Source: Mumia flava
GTDB taxonomy: Bacteria > Actinomycetota > Actinomycetes > Propionibacteriales > Nocardioidaceae
Direction: 5' to 3'
Assembly: GCF_002797495.1 (NCBI RefSeq)
Contig: NZ_PGEZ01000001.1
Span: 2,604,001 to 2,668,000, forward strand
Length of the DNA: 64,000 nucleotides
Notes under the pieces: model-generated
Databases searched by the model: none
What the model was told of the DNA's origin: nothing
The model's input: the letters and a program-made list of their open reading frames with translations, nothing else
In this document: in pieces, positions 35,246 to 46,669 of the stretch
Layout of the letters: the number at the start of each line of letters is the position of its first letter
How positions within the stretch are numbered: position 1 is the stretch's first letter
Program-made: the position numbers and the translations under genes

Positions 35246-35284
35246 CGTACCCGTACCCGGCCCGTACCCGTACCCGTACCCGTA
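35246..35284. repeat. CCCGTA hexamer tandem repeat
   Basis: Six or so imperfect CCCGTA units (with one GGCCCGTA interruption) lie upstream of the palindrome cluster. A simple repeat, possibly length-variable. Confidence 0.75.
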
Positions 35285-35418
35285 GTTTCCGTTGCCGGCA
35301 ACGGAAACTCGATCCGGGCACCGACGAATCGCGCGATTCTTCAGTGCCCTGATCCACCTTGTGTTGCCGGCAACGCAAACCAGCAGGCCCACGGGATCCA
35401 CGTTCCGTTGCCGGCAAC
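35285..35418. promoter_or_regulatory. Three GTTGCCGGCAAC palindromes upstream of nuo
   Basis: Perfect 12-base palindromes lie at 35291-35302, 35363-35374 and 35407-35418; the first extends to 24 bases of perfect symmetry (35285-35308). Copies 2 and 3 share the flank GCAAACCAGC. The central CG and TTGCCGGCAA core resemble LacI-family operators. No gene in the window encodes a LacI protein. Confidence 0.6.
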
Positions 35419-35653
35419 GCAAACCAGCGGGCGCCGGAGGCGCACACCGTACGGACCCCGCACGCGACCCCGTACGGCGGTCCGAGGCGACGCGCTCTGC
35501 GACGTCGCGATGACGTTCGTGTGAACTCGACTTGCGTCGACGCGCGACAGTGCCAACGTGGTGCCGTGAGCCAGGTCGACCGAGGCGCCGCACCCCTCCG
35601 AACCCGTCGCCCACCTGCGGTTTTTCGCGCGGCGACGACGCGCGGGAGGGTTA

Positions 35654-35695
35654 GGTGACCCTGTGTCATAAGTCACCCGGATGCCGTGGCATAGT
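35654..35695 (+). promoter_or_regulatory. Candidate nuo promoter with inverted repeat
   Basis: An inverted repeat GGTGAC-N12-GTCACC (35654-35677) is followed by a possible -10 CATAGT at 35690-35695, about 80 bases before nuoA. No convincing -35 is seen. The inverted repeat does not match the known Rex operator. Confidence 0.35.
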
Positions 35696-35773
35696 GACGC
35701 TCAGCACAGGGGCGGTCGGGGCGACGGCACCCTGCGGACCAGCTCGTGAACGGATTCACGAAGGGAGGACGCG

Positions 35774-36133
35774 GTGACGGAGTACACCCCGATCCTCGTG
35801 CTCGGCGTAGTCGCGGCGGCGTTCGCGCTCTTCTCGGTGCTGATCGCGCCGTTGACCGGGCCGAAGCGCTACAACCGGGCGAAGGTCGACTCCTACGAGT
35901 GCGGGATCGAGCCGACCCCGCCTGCGGAGGAGGGCGGACGCGTCCCGATCAAGTACTTCATGACGGCGATGATGTTCATCGTCTTCGACATCGAGATCGT
36001 GTTCCTCTACCCGTTCGCCGTCGCCTTCGACGAGATGACGTGGTTCGCGATCTTCGCGGTGCTGCTGTTCCTCGTGAACATCACGATCGCCTACGCGTAC
36101 GAGTGGCGCCGCGGCGGGATGGAGTGGGACTGA
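35774..36133 (+). CDS. nuoA: NADH-quinone oxidoreductase subunit A
   Basis: 119 residues, first of the 14-gene complex I operon. Three transmembrane helices; conserved loop [26 protein letters not shown] between helices 1 and 2, which contains the quinone-tunnel-facing cysteine. GTG start with GGGAGG 5-6 bases upstream. The membrane arm subunit ND3 homologue, needed for coupling quinone reduction to proton pumping. Confidence 0.97.
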   Translation: MTEYTPILVLGVVAAAFALFSVLIAPLTGPKRYNRAKVDSYECGIEPTPPAEEGGRVPIKYFMTAMMFIVFDIEIVFLYPFAVAFDEMTWFAIFAVLLFLVNITIAYAYEWRRGGMEWD

Positions 36134-36134
36134 C

Positions 36135-36689
36135 ATGGGCCTGGAGGAGAAGCTCCCGAGCGGAGTCCTGCTGAGCACCGTCGAGGGGCTCGCGGGCTAC
36201 TTCCGCAAGGCGTCGTTCTGGCCGGCCACGTTCGGTCTGGCCTGCTGCGCGATCGAGATGATGGAGTTCGGCGCTCCGCGGTACGACTCGTCGCGGTTCG
36301 GGATGGAGGTGTTCCGTCCCTCGCCGCGCCAGGCCGACCTGATGATCGTCGCCGGCCGCGTGAGTCAGAAGATGGCACCCGTCCTGCGCCAGATCTACGA
36401 CCAGATGCCCGGTCCGAAGTATGTGCTCGCGATGGGTGTCTGCGCCAGCTCCGGCGGGATGTTCAACAACTACGCGATCGTCCAGGGCGTCGACCACGTC
36501 GTCCCGGTCGACATGTACCTCCCGGGATGTCCGCCGCGACCGGAGATGCTGATCGACTCCGTGATGAAGCTGCACGCCAAGATCCAGGCGACCAAGCTCG
36601 GTGCGCACCGCGAGGCCGAGATCGCCGAGGACGAGAAGATCGCGCTGGAGGCCTCCCCGACCTCGGCGATGAAGGGCCTGCTGCGATGA
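36135..36689 (+). CDS. nuoB: NADH-quinone oxidoreductase subunit B
   Basis: 184 residues. It carries the terminal N2 [4Fe-4S] cluster through Cys37, Cys38, Cys103 and Cys132 ([28 protein letters not shown]), all present, and passes electrons to menaquinone. The ATG is one base after nuoA. The C-terminal 30 residues after AKIQATK are an acidic extension not needed for the fold. Confidence 0.98.
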   Translation: MGLEEKLPSGVLLSTVEGLAGYFRKASFWPATFGLACCAIEMMEFGAPRYDSSRFGMEVFRPSPRQADLMIVAGRVSQKMAPVLRQIYDQMPGPKYVLAMGVCASSGGMFNNYAIVQGVDHVVPVDMYLPGCPPRPEMLIDSVMKLHAKIQATKLGAHREAEIAEDEKIALEASPTSAMKGLLR

Positions 36690-37453
36690 GCGAGGAGAAG
36701 GACGAGAAGCCCGACCTCGGCAAGGAGCCCAGCGCGTCGACGCAGGACCCGAGCGCGACCGTGGCCGGCGGCGAGGAGGTCGTGCCGTCGGAGGCGCGCA
36801 CGCTCGAGGTCGTCGAGGTCCGCGAGGGCATGTTCGGCGTCCACGGCTCCGGCGACACGTCGGGGTACGGCGGGCTGGTCCGTCCGGTCACGATGCCGGG
36901 GTCGTCCAAGCGCCCGTTCGGCGGCTGGTTCGACGACGCCGCCGACCGGCTCGAGCAGCTCGTCGGTGAGCCCGGCGGCGGGTCGATCGAGTCGTTCGCG
37001 ACCGACCGTGGCGAGCTCACGATCCACGTGGCGCGCGAGGGGGTCCGCGAGGTCGCCCAGCATCTGCGCGACGACGCCGCGCTGCGGTTCGAGCTGTGCA
37101 GCGGCGTGTCCGGCGTGCACTACCCGCACGAGACCGGGCGCGAGCTGCACGCCGTCTACCACCTGCTCTCCATGACCCACAACCGCCGGATCCGCGTCGA
37201 GGTCGCGTGCCCCGACGACGATCCGCACATCCCGTCGGTGGTGTCGGTCTACCCGACCGCCGACTGGCACGAGCGCGAGACGTACGACTTCTTCGGCATC
37301 GTGTTCGACGGCCACCCGGCGCTCACCCGGATCCTCATGCCGGACGACTGGCCGGGCCACCCGCAGCGCAAGGACTATCCCCTCGGCGGGATCCCGGTGG
37401 AGTACAAGGGCGCCACCATCCCCCCGCCGGACCAGCGGAGGTCGTACAACTGA
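36686..37453 (+). CDS. nuoC: NADH-quinone oxidoreductase subunit C
   Basis: 255 residues. The conserved core begins near residue 95 and includes [22 protein letters not shown] and the signature [27 protein letters not shown]. The first 90 residues are an acidic, low-complexity extension longer than in proteobacterial NuoC. Separate nuoC and nuoD genes; ATG overlaps nuoB's stop. Peripheral-arm subunit contacting NuoB and NuoD. Confidence 0.96.
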   Translation: MSEEKDEKPDLGKEPSASTQDPSATVAGGEEVVPSEARTLEVVEVREGMFGVHGSGDTSGYGGLVRPVTMPGSSKRPFGGWFDDAADRLEQLVGEPGGGSIESFATDRGELTIHVAREGVREVAQHLRDDAALRFELCSGVSGVHYPHETGRELHAVYHLLSMTHNRRIRVEVACPDDDPHIPSVVSVYPTADWHERETYDFFGIVFDGHPALTRILMPDDWPGHPQRKDYPLGGIPVEYKGATIPPPDQRRSYN

Positions 37454-38850
37454 TGAGCGAGTCCACCCAGCACGAGAGCACCCAGTCCGGGAGCACGCAG
37501 CCCCGGAGCACTCCGGGCGCCGCCGACCCGTACGCCCCGGAGCAGGAGACCACGTCCGGTCCGGTCTTCACCGTCACCGGCGAGGACTGGGACACCGTCG
37601 TCTCCGGCGTCGACCCCGACGCCTCGGAGCGGATCGTCGTCAACATGGGTCCGCAGCACCCGTCGACGCACGGCGTGCTGCGCCTGATCCTCGAGATCGA
37701 GGGCGAGATGGTGACCGAGGCCCGCTGCGGCATCGGCTACCTCCACACCGGCATCGAGAAGAACATGGAGTTCCGGACCTGGACGCAGGGCACCACGTTC
37801 TGCACCCGGATGGACTACCTGACTCCGTTCTTCAACGAGGCCGCCTACACCCTCGGCGTCGAGCGTCTCCTCGGGATCACCGACGACATCCCCGAGAAGG
37901 CCAACGTCATGCGGGTCCTCCTGATGGAGATCAACCGCGTCTCGTCCCACCTGGTGGCGATCGCCACCGGCGGGATGGAGATCGGCGCGCTGACCGTGAT
38001 GACCGCGGGCTTCCGCGAGCGCGAGGCGTGCCTGGACATCTTCGAGATGTTCACCGGCCTGCGGATGAACTCCGCGTTCATCCGCCCCGGCGGTGTCCCG
38101 CTCGACGTCCCCGAGGGCGGCCTCGAGGCCGTCGACCGGTTCGTCGAGCTGATGCGCAGCCGGATCCCCGAGCTCGAGGCGCTCTGCAACGAGAACCCGA
38201 TCTTCAAGGGCCGCCTCTGCGACGTCGGCTACCTCGACCTCGCCGGCTGCCTCGCGCTCGGCCTGACCGGGCCGCCGCTGCGCGCGACCGGCCTCGACTG
38301 GGACCTGCGCAAGACCGAGCCGTACAGCGGCTACGAGACCTACGACTTCGACGTCATCACCCGCGACGAGCCCGACGCGTACGGCCGGTTCCGGATCCGG
38401 ATCGACGAGATGTACGAGTCGCTGCGGATCGTCGAGCAGTGCCGCACGCGCCTCGCGAAGCTCGAGGGCGCCCCGCACATGGTGGCCGACAAGAAGATCG
38501 CGTGGCCTTCGCAGCTCGAGGTGGGGGCGGACGGGCAGGGCAACTCCCTCGACCACATCCGCCACATCATGGGCGAGTCGATGGAGGCGCTGATCCACCA
38601 CTTCAAGATCGTCACCGAGGGCTTCCGGGTCCCGGCCGGCCAGGTGTACTCCGCGGTGGAGTCGCCGCGCGGCGAGCTGGCGGCGCACGTGGTCTCCGAC
38701 GGCGGCACCCGCCCGTACCGCGTGCACTTCCGCGACCCGTCGTTCAGCAACCTGCAGGCGACCGCGGCGATGTCCGAGGGCGGCATGCTGTCGGACGTGA
38801 TCGTGGCGATCGCCAGCATCGACCCGGTGATGGGAGGAGTCGACCGGTGA
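37453..38850 (+). CDS. nuoD: NADH-quinone oxidoreductase subunit D
   Basis: 465 residues. Forms the quinone site with Nuo[25 protein letters not shown], the EINRVSSHL helix and the C-terminal [25 protein letters not shown] are intact. An N-terminal 50-residue extension rich in Ser, Thr and Gln ([13 protein letters not shown]) has a short internal repeat. Start overlaps nuoC's stop by one base. Confidence 0.97.
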   Translation: MSESTQHESTQSGSTQPRSTPGAADPYAPEQETTSGPVFTVTGEDWDTVVSGVDPDASERIVVNMGPQHPSTHGVLRLILEIEGEMVTEARCGIGYLHTGIEKNMEFRTWTQGTTFCTRMDYLTPFFNEAAYTLGVERLLGITDDIPEKANVMRVLLMEINRVSSHLVAIATGGMEIGALTVMTAGFREREACLDIFEMFTGLRMNSAFIRPGGVPLDVPEGGLEAVDRFVELMRSRIPELEALCNENPIFKGRLCDVGYLDLAGCLALGLTGPPLRATGLDWDLRKTEPYSGYETYDFDVITRDEPDAYGRFRIRIDEMYESLRIVEQCRTRLAKLEGAPHMVADKKIAWPSQLEVGADGQGNSLDHIRHIMGESMEALIHHFKIVTEGFRVPAGQVYSAVESPRGELAAHVVSDGGTRPYRVHFRDPSFSNLQATAAMSEGGMLSDVIVAIASIDPVMGGVDR

Positions 38851-39733
38851 GCGACATCCGCGACGCGCAGGTGCTCGGCGACCTGCAGCTGATCATCGAC
38901 CGCTACCCGCAGAAGCGCTCCGCGCTGCTCCCGATGCTGCACCTGCTGCAGTCGGTCGAGGGGCGGGTGACGCCCGAGGCGATCGAGCTGTGCGCCGAGC
39001 TGCTCGATCTCTCGACCGCCGACGTGAACGGCGTGGCGACCTTCTACACGATGTACAAGCGGCGTGAGGTCGGCGACTACCACGTCGGCGTCTGCACCAA
39101 CACGCTGTGCGCGGTGATGGGCGGCGACGCGATCTTCGAGCGGCTGCGCGAGCACCTCGGGGTCGGCAACGACGAGCGCACGGCCGACGGGACGGTGACG
39201 CTGGAGCACATCGAGTGCAACGCCGCCTGCGACTACGCGCCGGTGATGACCGTGAACTGGGAGTTCATGGACAACCAGACGCCCGACTCCGCGGTGCAGC
39301 TGGTCGAGGACCTGCGGGCCGGGCGGCCGTGCCGGTCGACCCGCGGCGCGACGATCACGTCGTGGCGCGAGGCCGAGCGGGTGCTCGCCGGCTTCCCCGA
39401 CGGGCGCGTCGACGAGGGTCCGAGCGCGGGCGAGCCGTCGCTGGCGGGCCTCCGGATCGCCCACGAGCGCGGCTGGACTGCCCCCGGCGACGAGGACGAC
39501 TCCGCTGGTCGAGGCGCGAGCGCAGCGAGTGATCGAGACCCCGCCGACTCCGCTGGTCGAGGCGCGAGCGCAGCGAGTGATCGAGACCCCGCCGACCCCG
39601 CTGGTCGAGGCGCGAGCGCAGCGAGTGATCGAGACCTCGACTCCGCCGTCGACGAGGCCGACACCGCGCGCGCCGAGTCGGAGACGCAGGTCGACGACGC
39701 ACCCACCCCGCCCGCGGAACGCGAGGAGGCCGA

Positions 39734-39737
<4 letters not shown>
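38847..39737 (+). CDS. nuoE: NADH-quinone oxidoreductase subunit E with repeat-derived tail
   Basis: 296 residues against about 160-240 usually. The thioredoxin-like [2Fe-2S] (N1a) domain has its four ligands: Cys83, Cys88, Cys124, Cys128. After residue 200 the protein continues in a low-complexity acidic tail that includes three copies of [11 protein letters not shown] at residues 221, 237 and 253. These are in-frame translations of the interspersed palindromic repeat that otherwise fills gaps between genes. The following nuoF start is intact and overlaps the stop. Confidence 0.95.
39507..39636. repeat. Three palindromic repeat units inside nuoE, period 48
   Basis: Identical 34-base cores at 39507-39540, 39555-39588 and 39603-39636, each GGTCGAGGCGCGAGCGCAGC... 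to GATCGAGACC. The 48-base period is exactly 16 codons, so the reading frame is preserved. Confidence 0.95.
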
Positions 39738-41049
<1,312 letters not shown>

Positions 41050-41053
<4 letters not shown>

Positions 41054-43662
41054 CCGTCACCACCGGCAGCGGCGCCACCGACGAGGCCGCCGTGCCCGAC
41101 GAGAACCTCGTCTCGCTGACGATCGACGACGTCGAGGTCAGCGTGCCCGAGGGGACGCTCGTGATCCGCGCGGCCGAGCTGATCGGCGTCGAGATCCCGC
41201 GCTTCTGCGACCACCCGCTGCTCGCGCCGGTCGGTGCGTGCCGCCAGTGCCTGGTCGAGGTGCCCGACGCCGGCAACGGCCGCGGGATGCCCAAGCCGCA
41301 GGCCTCCTGCACGCTCCCGGTCGCGCCCGGCATGGTCGTACGGACGCAGGTGTCCTCCCCGGTCGCCGACAAGGCGCAGACCGGGATCATGGAGTTCCTG
41401 CTGATCAACCACCCGCTCGACTGCCCGATGTGCGACAAGGGCGGCGAGTGCCCCCTCCAGAACCAGGCGATGGCGCACGGCCGCGGCGAGTCGCGCTTCG
41501 CGGAGGCGAAGCGCACCTACCCCAAGCCGATCGCGATCAGCCAGCAGATCCTGCTGGACCGCGAGCGCTGCATCCTGTGCGCACGCTGCACCCGCTTCTC
41601 CGAGCAGATCGCGGGCGACCCGTTCATCGCGATGGCCGAGCGCGGGGCGCTCCAGCAGGTCGCGATCTACGAGCGTGAGCCGTTCTCCTCGTACTTCTCC
41701 GGCAACACGATCCAGATCTGCCCGGTCGGCGCGCTGACCTCGAACGCCTACCGCTTCCGCTCGCGCCCGTTCGACCTGGTCTCGACGCCGTCGGTCGCCG
41801 AGCACGACGCGTGCGGTGCGGCGATCCGCGTCGACCACCGGCGCGGCAAGGTGATGCGCCGGCTGTCCGGGGACGAGCCCGAGGTCAACGAGGAGTGGAT
41901 CAGCGACAAGGACCGGTTCGCGTTCTCCTACGCCGCCGGCTCCGACCGCCTGACCCGCCCGCTCGTGCGCGATCCCGAGACCGGCGCGCTGGAGCCGGCG
42001 TCGTGGCCGGCCGCGTTCGCGGTCGCAGCCCGGGGCCTGGCGCGCGCGCAGGGCCGGGTGGGTGTGCTGACCGGTGGCCGCCTGACCACCGAGGACGCCT
42101 ACGCGTACGCGAAGTTCGCCCGTGCGGTCCTCGGCACGAACGACATCGACTTCCGCGCTCGCCCGCAGTCGGACGAGGAGGCGGAGTTCCTCGCCCACGC
42201 CGTCGCGGGCACCGGCCTCGGCGTCACGTACCGCGACCTGGAAGCGGCCTCGAAGGTCGTCCTCGTCGGGCTCGAGCCCGAGGACGAGGCGGCGACGATC
42301 TTCCTGCGGCTGCGCAAGGCGTGGCGCGCGAACGGCACGGAGGTGGTCGCGCTCGCGAGCCACGCCACCCGAGGGCTGGAGAAGATGGGCGGCCGCCTGA
42401 TCACGACGGTCCCCGGAGACGAGCCCGTACGGCTGGCCGAGGCGGGTCTGGACGCGTCGACGATCGTGCTGGTCGGCGAGCGCCTCGCCGGCGTGGACGG
42501 CGCACTCGCCGGTGCGCTGGCGGCGACGCAGCGGGCCGGGGCCCGGCTCGCGTGGGTCCCGCGCCGTGCCGGCGACCGCGGTGCGCTCGAGGCCGGCTGC
42601 CTCCCGAACCTGCTGCCGGGCGGACGTCCGGTCGCCGACGCCTCGGCTCGCGCCGACCTCGGTGCGGCCTGGGGCACGCCGTCGCTGCCGTCCGAGCCCG
42701 GCCGCAGCACCGACGAGATCCTCGCCGCAGCTGCGTCCGGTGAGCTGAGCGCGCTCGTCGTCGGCGGCGTCGAGCTGGACGACCTGGCCGACGTCGAGGC
42801 CGCGGTCGCCGCGGTCGACGCCACCGAGTTCGTGGTCAGCCTCGAGGTGCGCGCGAGCGCGGTCACCGAGCGTGCCGACGTGGTCCTGCCGGTCGCGGCC
42901 CCGATGGAGAAGTCCGGATCGTTCGTCAACTGGGAGGGTCGGCGCCGCCCGTTCGACACCGTGCTGTCGGTCCCGCACGCGATGCCCGACACCCGTGTGC
43001 TCGCCGGGATCGCGGAGGAGATGGGCCCGGGCCTGGGCTTCCGTACGACCGCCGACGCCGCCGCCGAGCTCGACGAGGTCGGCCCCTGGGACGGCACCCG
43101 TGCCGCGGCGCCGGCGACGAGCACCGCGCGCGCAGCCCGCCCGGCCGACGACGAGGCCGTGCTCGACACCTGGCGCCAGCTGATCGACGACGGACGCGGC
43201 CAGGACGGCGACTCGCACTACCGGTCGACCGCCCGTCCCTCGCTCGCACTGATCAGCGCGGGCCGTGCGGCCGGGCTCGGCGTCGCCGAGGGCGACGAGG
43301 TCGTCCTGCGCACCGACCGCGGTGCGGTCGCCGTGCCGGTCGGGATCGTCGACATCCCCGACGCGGTCGTCTGGACGGCCACGAACTCCAACGGCCTCCC
43401 GCTGCGCCGGATCCTCGGCTCCGGGTACGGCGACCTGGTCACCGTGGAGCGCGTCGACGTGCCGGCCTCGCTCGAGGAGCGGTCGGACGACGCGGCGGCG
43501 GGCGAGACTCCGGCCGACGTGGCCGATGCCGGTCCGCCGCACCCGCACCCGCACCCGGCGCCGACCGAGAACGTCACCCACGACGAGACCACGAGTCCCG
43601 CCGAGCGGTCGGCGACCGACGCGGATCTCGACGCGAGCCACGAGCGTGAGGGGGACCGATGA
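41050..43662 (+). CDS. nuoG: NADH-quinone oxidoreductase subunit G
   Basis: 870 residues, close to the actinobacterial size. N-terminal [2Fe-2S] ferredoxin domain ([19 protein letters not shown]), then HxxxCxxCxxxxxC (N5) and CILCARC (N4) motifs, and a molybdopterin-oxidoreductase-like body without expected Mo use. The last 60 residues form an acidic, His/Pro-containing tail (HPHPHPHP) before the nuoH start. Start overlaps nuoF's stop. Confidence 0.97.
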
Positions 43663-44921
43663 GCGACGTCTTCGGCAACGAGGAGCTGTGGGTCGTCATC
43701 CTCAAGGCGGTCGCGGTCTTCGTCTTCCTGGTCCTGCTGACGCTCTTCAACATCTGGTTCGAGCGCCGCGTCGTCGCGCGGATGCAGCACCGCGTCGGCC
43801 CGAACGTCTGGGGCCCCTTCGGTCTGCTCCAGAGCCTCGCGGACGGCATCAAGCTCGCGCTGAAGGAGGAGATCTTCCCGAAGCACGCGCACAAGCTGGT
43901 CTACTTCCTCGCCCCGGTGATCACCGTGGTGCCGGCGTTCCTGGCCTGGGCGGTCATCCCGATCGGGCCCGAGGTGACGATCCCGTTCACCGACACCCAG
44001 ACCGTGCTCCAGCTGACCGACCTGCCGGTCGCGATCCTCTACGTGCTCGCGGTGACGTCGATCGGCGTCTACGGCATCGTCCTCGGCGGCTGGGCGTCCG
44101 GCTCGACGTACGCGCTGCTCGGTGGCGTCCGCTCCACGGCCCAGGTGATCTCGTACGAGGTCGCGATGGCGCTGTCGTTCGTCGGTGTCTTCATGTACGC
44201 CGGCTCGATGTCGACGTCGGAGATCGTGGCCGCGCAGGGCGAGGACATGTGGTTCGCGCTCCCGCTGCTGCCGTCGTTCCTGATCTACCTGATCGCGATG
44301 GTCGGCGAGACCAACCGGGCGCCGTTCGACCTGCCCGAGGCCGAGGGCGAGCTCGTCGGCGGGTTCCACACCGAGTACTCCTCGCTGAAGTTCGCGCTGT
44401 TCTTCCTCGGCGAGTACATCAACATGGCGACCGTCTCCGCGCTCGCGACCACGATGTTCCTCGGCGGCTGGCGTGCGCCGTGGGGCATCTCGCAGATCCC
44501 GGGCGCGAACGAGGGCTACTGGCCGGTCCTGTGGTTCCTCGGCAAGGTCCTGCTGCTGATCTTCCTGTTCATCTGGCTGCGCGGCACGCTGCCCCGCCTG
44601 CGCTACGACCAGTTCATGCGCCTCGGCTGGAAGCTGCTGATCCCGATCTCGCTGGTCTGGATCGTGATGGTGATGGTGATGCGCCGCGTGACGCTCGACG
44701 GCGGCGTCGACCGTCAGGTGCTGCTGATCGCCTCCGGCGTGGTCGTCGTGCTGCTGCTCGCGCTCCAGTTCATCCCGGAGAAGCCCGAGCCCGAGCCGGA
44801 GCCCGAGCCGGCCGAGTTCGACGCCTTCGCCGGCGGCTTCCCCGTCCCCCCGCTGCCCGGTCAGCGCCGCGAGTCCACCGAGACGGTCGGCTCGAGCGCG
44901 TCCGGCGAGAAGGAGGTCTGA
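43659..44921 (+). CDS. nuoH: NADH-quinone oxidoreductase subunit H
   Basis: 420 residues. ND1 homologue with eight or so transmembrane helices; conserved [39 protein letters not shown] and [13 protein letters not shown] that form the quinone entrance and E-channel. A C-terminal tail of about 60 residues after [13 protein letters not shown] is acidic and proline-rich, longer than in E. coli. Overlaps nuoG's stop. Confidence 0.97.
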   Translation: MSDVFGNEELWVVILKAVAVFVFLVLLTLFNIWFERRVVARMQHRVGPNVWGPFGLLQSLADGIKLALKEEIFPKHAHKLVYFLAPVITVVPAFLAWAVIPIGPEVTIPFTDTQTVLQLTDLPVAILYVLAVTSIGVYGIVLGGWASGSTYALLGGVRSTAQVISYEVAMALSFVGVFMYAGSMSTSEIVAAQGEDMWFALPLLPSFLIYLIAMVGETNRAPFDLPEAEGELVGGFHTEYSSLKFALFFLGEYINMATVSALATTMFLGGWRAPWGISQIPGANEGYWPVLWFLGKVLLLIFLFIWLRGTLPRLRYDQFMRLGWKLLIPISLVWIVMVMVMRRVTLDGGVDRQVLLIASGVVVVLLLALQFIPEKPEPEPEPEPAEFDAFAGGFPVPPLPGQRRESTETVGSSASGEKEV

Positions 44922-44924
44922 GTC

Positions 44925-45533
44925 ATGGCGACGATGAAGGAACGGCTGTGGGACCCGGTCGCCGGCTTCGGCGTCACGTTCCGCACGATGTTCCGCAAGC
45001 CCGTGACGGTCCAGTACCCGTTCGAGAAGAAGCCGACGGCGCCGCGTTTCCACGGCCGCCACCAGCTGAACCGCTGGCCGGACGGTCTGGAGAAGTGCAT
45101 CGGCTGCGAGCTGTGCGCCTGGGCGTGCCCGGCGGACGCGATCTACGTCGAGGGCGCCTCGAACACCGACGAGGAGCGCTTCTCCCCGGGCGAGCGGTAC
45201 GGCCGCGTCTACCAGATCAACTACCTGCGCTGCATCCTGTGCGGCCTGTGCATCGAGGCGTGCCCGACGCGTGCGCTCACGATGACCAACGAGTACGAGC
45301 TGGCCGACGACAGCCGCGAGGCGCTGATCTACGAGAAGTCGGACCTGCTCGCGCCGCTGCTGCCGGGGATGGAGACGCCGCCGCACCCGATGCTGCTCGG
45401 TGAGACCGAGCGCGACTACTACCGCGGCGGCGCCACGGTCGCTGCCGGATCGAGTCCGACCGAGGAGTCCGAGACGCTCGACGCGTTCGCGGCGGCGCGG
45501 CGCGGCGGGCTCGACGGCGAGGGGGAGCGGTGA
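44925..45533 (+). CDS. nuoI: NADH-quinone oxidoreductase subunit I
   Basis: 202 residues. Two [4Fe-4S] clusters (N6a, N6b) with ligands [12 protein letters not shown] and [12 protein letters not shown], relaying electrons to NuoB. AAGGAGGT lies upstream of the ATG, the only strong Shine-Dalgarno inside the operon that follows a real gap. The C-terminal 40 residues are an acidic extension. Confidence 0.98.
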   Translation: MATMKERLWDPVAGFGVTFRTMFRKPVTVQYPFEKKPTAPRFHGRHQLNRWPDGLEKCIGCELCAWACPADAIYVEGASNTDEERFSPGERYGRVYQINYLRCILCGLCIEACPTRALTMTNEYELADDSREALIYEKSDLLAPLLPGMETPPHPMLLGETERDYYRGGATVAAGSSPTEESETLDAFAAARRGGLDGEGER

Positions 45534-46363
45534 CCGCGTTCTGGCTCCTCGCCCCGATCGTCGTGGTCGCGGCGGTCGGCATGGTGGTGGCGCGCAAGGC
45601 CGTGCACTCGGCGCTGATGCTCGCCGTCGTGATGATCGGGCTCGCGATGATGTACGCGATGCAGGACGCGCCGTTCCTGTTCGCGGTGCAGATCATCGTC
45701 TACACCGGCGCGATCATGATGCTGTTCCTGTTCGTGCTCATGCTGGTCGGCGTCGACAAGACCGACTCGCTCGTCGAGACCCTCAAGGGCCAGCGGCTCG
45801 TCGCGATCCTGCTCGCCGTGCTGTTCGGTGTGGTCGCGGTCGTCGTGGTCGCCCAGACCGCGGTCGCTCCGGCCGTCGGGCTCGACGCCGCGAACGAGGG
45901 CGGCAACGTCCAGGCGATCGCCGACCTGCTCTTCAGCCCGTACGTGTTCGCGCTCGAGGCCACCGCGGCCCTGCTGATCACGGCCGTGCTCGGTGCGATG
46001 GTGCTCGCCCACCGCGAGCGGCTCGAGCCGAAGCGGACGCAGAAGGACCTCGCGCTCGAGCGGATGCAGCGCTACGCCGACGACGGCACGCACCCCGGCA
46101 ACCTGCCGACCCCCGGTGTCTTCGCCCGGCACAACGCGGTCGACGTGCCGGCCCTGCTGCCGGACGGCTCGGCCGCGCCGGAGTCCACGTCGAAGGTGCT
46201 GCGCGACCGCGGCGCCGTCCGCGACGGCGTCTTCGACCGCGACGTGGCGCTGACCCTGCGCCGGCTCGCGTCCGACGACCCGGTCGGCGGCGAGCGCGGT
46301 GTGATCGAGCCCGGCCCGACGGACTCGTCGGCCGGGCCCGAGCGTGAGGAGGACGAGCGGTGA
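45530..46363 (+). CDS. nuoJ: NADH-quinone oxidoreductase subunit J
   Basis: 277 residues. ND6 homologue; five transmembrane helices lie in the first 170 residues, with the conserved [19 protein letters not shown] helix. The remaining 100 residues are a charged cytoplasmic tail ([14 protein letters not shown] onward), not found in E. coli NuoJ but frequent in actinobacteria. GTG start overlaps nuoI's stop. Confidence 0.95.
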   Translation: MTAFWLLAPIVVVAAVGMVVARKAVHSALMLAVVMIGLAMMYAMQDAPFLFAVQIIVYTGAIMMLFLFVLMLVGVDKTDSLVETLKGQRLVAILLAVLFGVVAVVVVAQTAVAPAVGLDAANEGGNVQAIADLLFSPYVFALEATAALLITAVLGAMVLAHRERLEPKRTQKDLALERMQRYADDGTHPGNLPTPGVFARHNAVDVPALLPDGSAAPESTSKVLRDRGAVRDGVFDRDVALTLRRLASDDPVGGERGVIEPGPTDSSAGPEREEDER

Positions 46364-46659
46364 GCGTCGAGCCGTTCATCGGCCTGTCGGCCCTGCTGTT
46401 CACGATCGGTGCGTTCGGCGTGCTGCTGCGACGCAACGCGATCGTCGTGTTCATGTGCGTCGAGCTGATGCTGAACGCCACCAACCTCGCGTTCGTGACG
46501 TTCGCCCGGGCGCACGGCAACCTCGACGGCCAGGTCGCCGCCTTCTTCGTGATGGTGGTCGCCGCCGCCGAGGTGGTCGTCGGGCTGGCGATCATCGTGT
46601 CCATCTTCCGTACGCGTCGCTCGGCCTCGGTCGACGACGCCAGCCTGCTGAAGCTCTGA
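46360..46659 (+). CDS. nuoK: NADH-quinone oxidoreductase subunit K
   Basis: 99 residues, three transmembrane helices. ND4L homologue with conserved glutamates in [11 protein letters not shown] and [11 protein letters not shown], part of the proton pathway. GTG start overlaps nuoJ's stop. Confidence 0.97.
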   Translation: MSVEPFIGLSALLFTIGAFGVLLRRNAIVVFMCVELMLNATNLAFVTFARAHGNLDGQVAAFFVMVVAAAEVVVGLAIIVSIFRTRRSASVDDASLLKL

Positions 46660-46669
46660 GGGGGCCTCG

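Noticed and set aside
43500..43570. HPHPHPHP stretch at the NuoG end as a metal-binding motif
   Set aside because: It lies in a low-complexity tail; nothing else in the tail supports metal binding.
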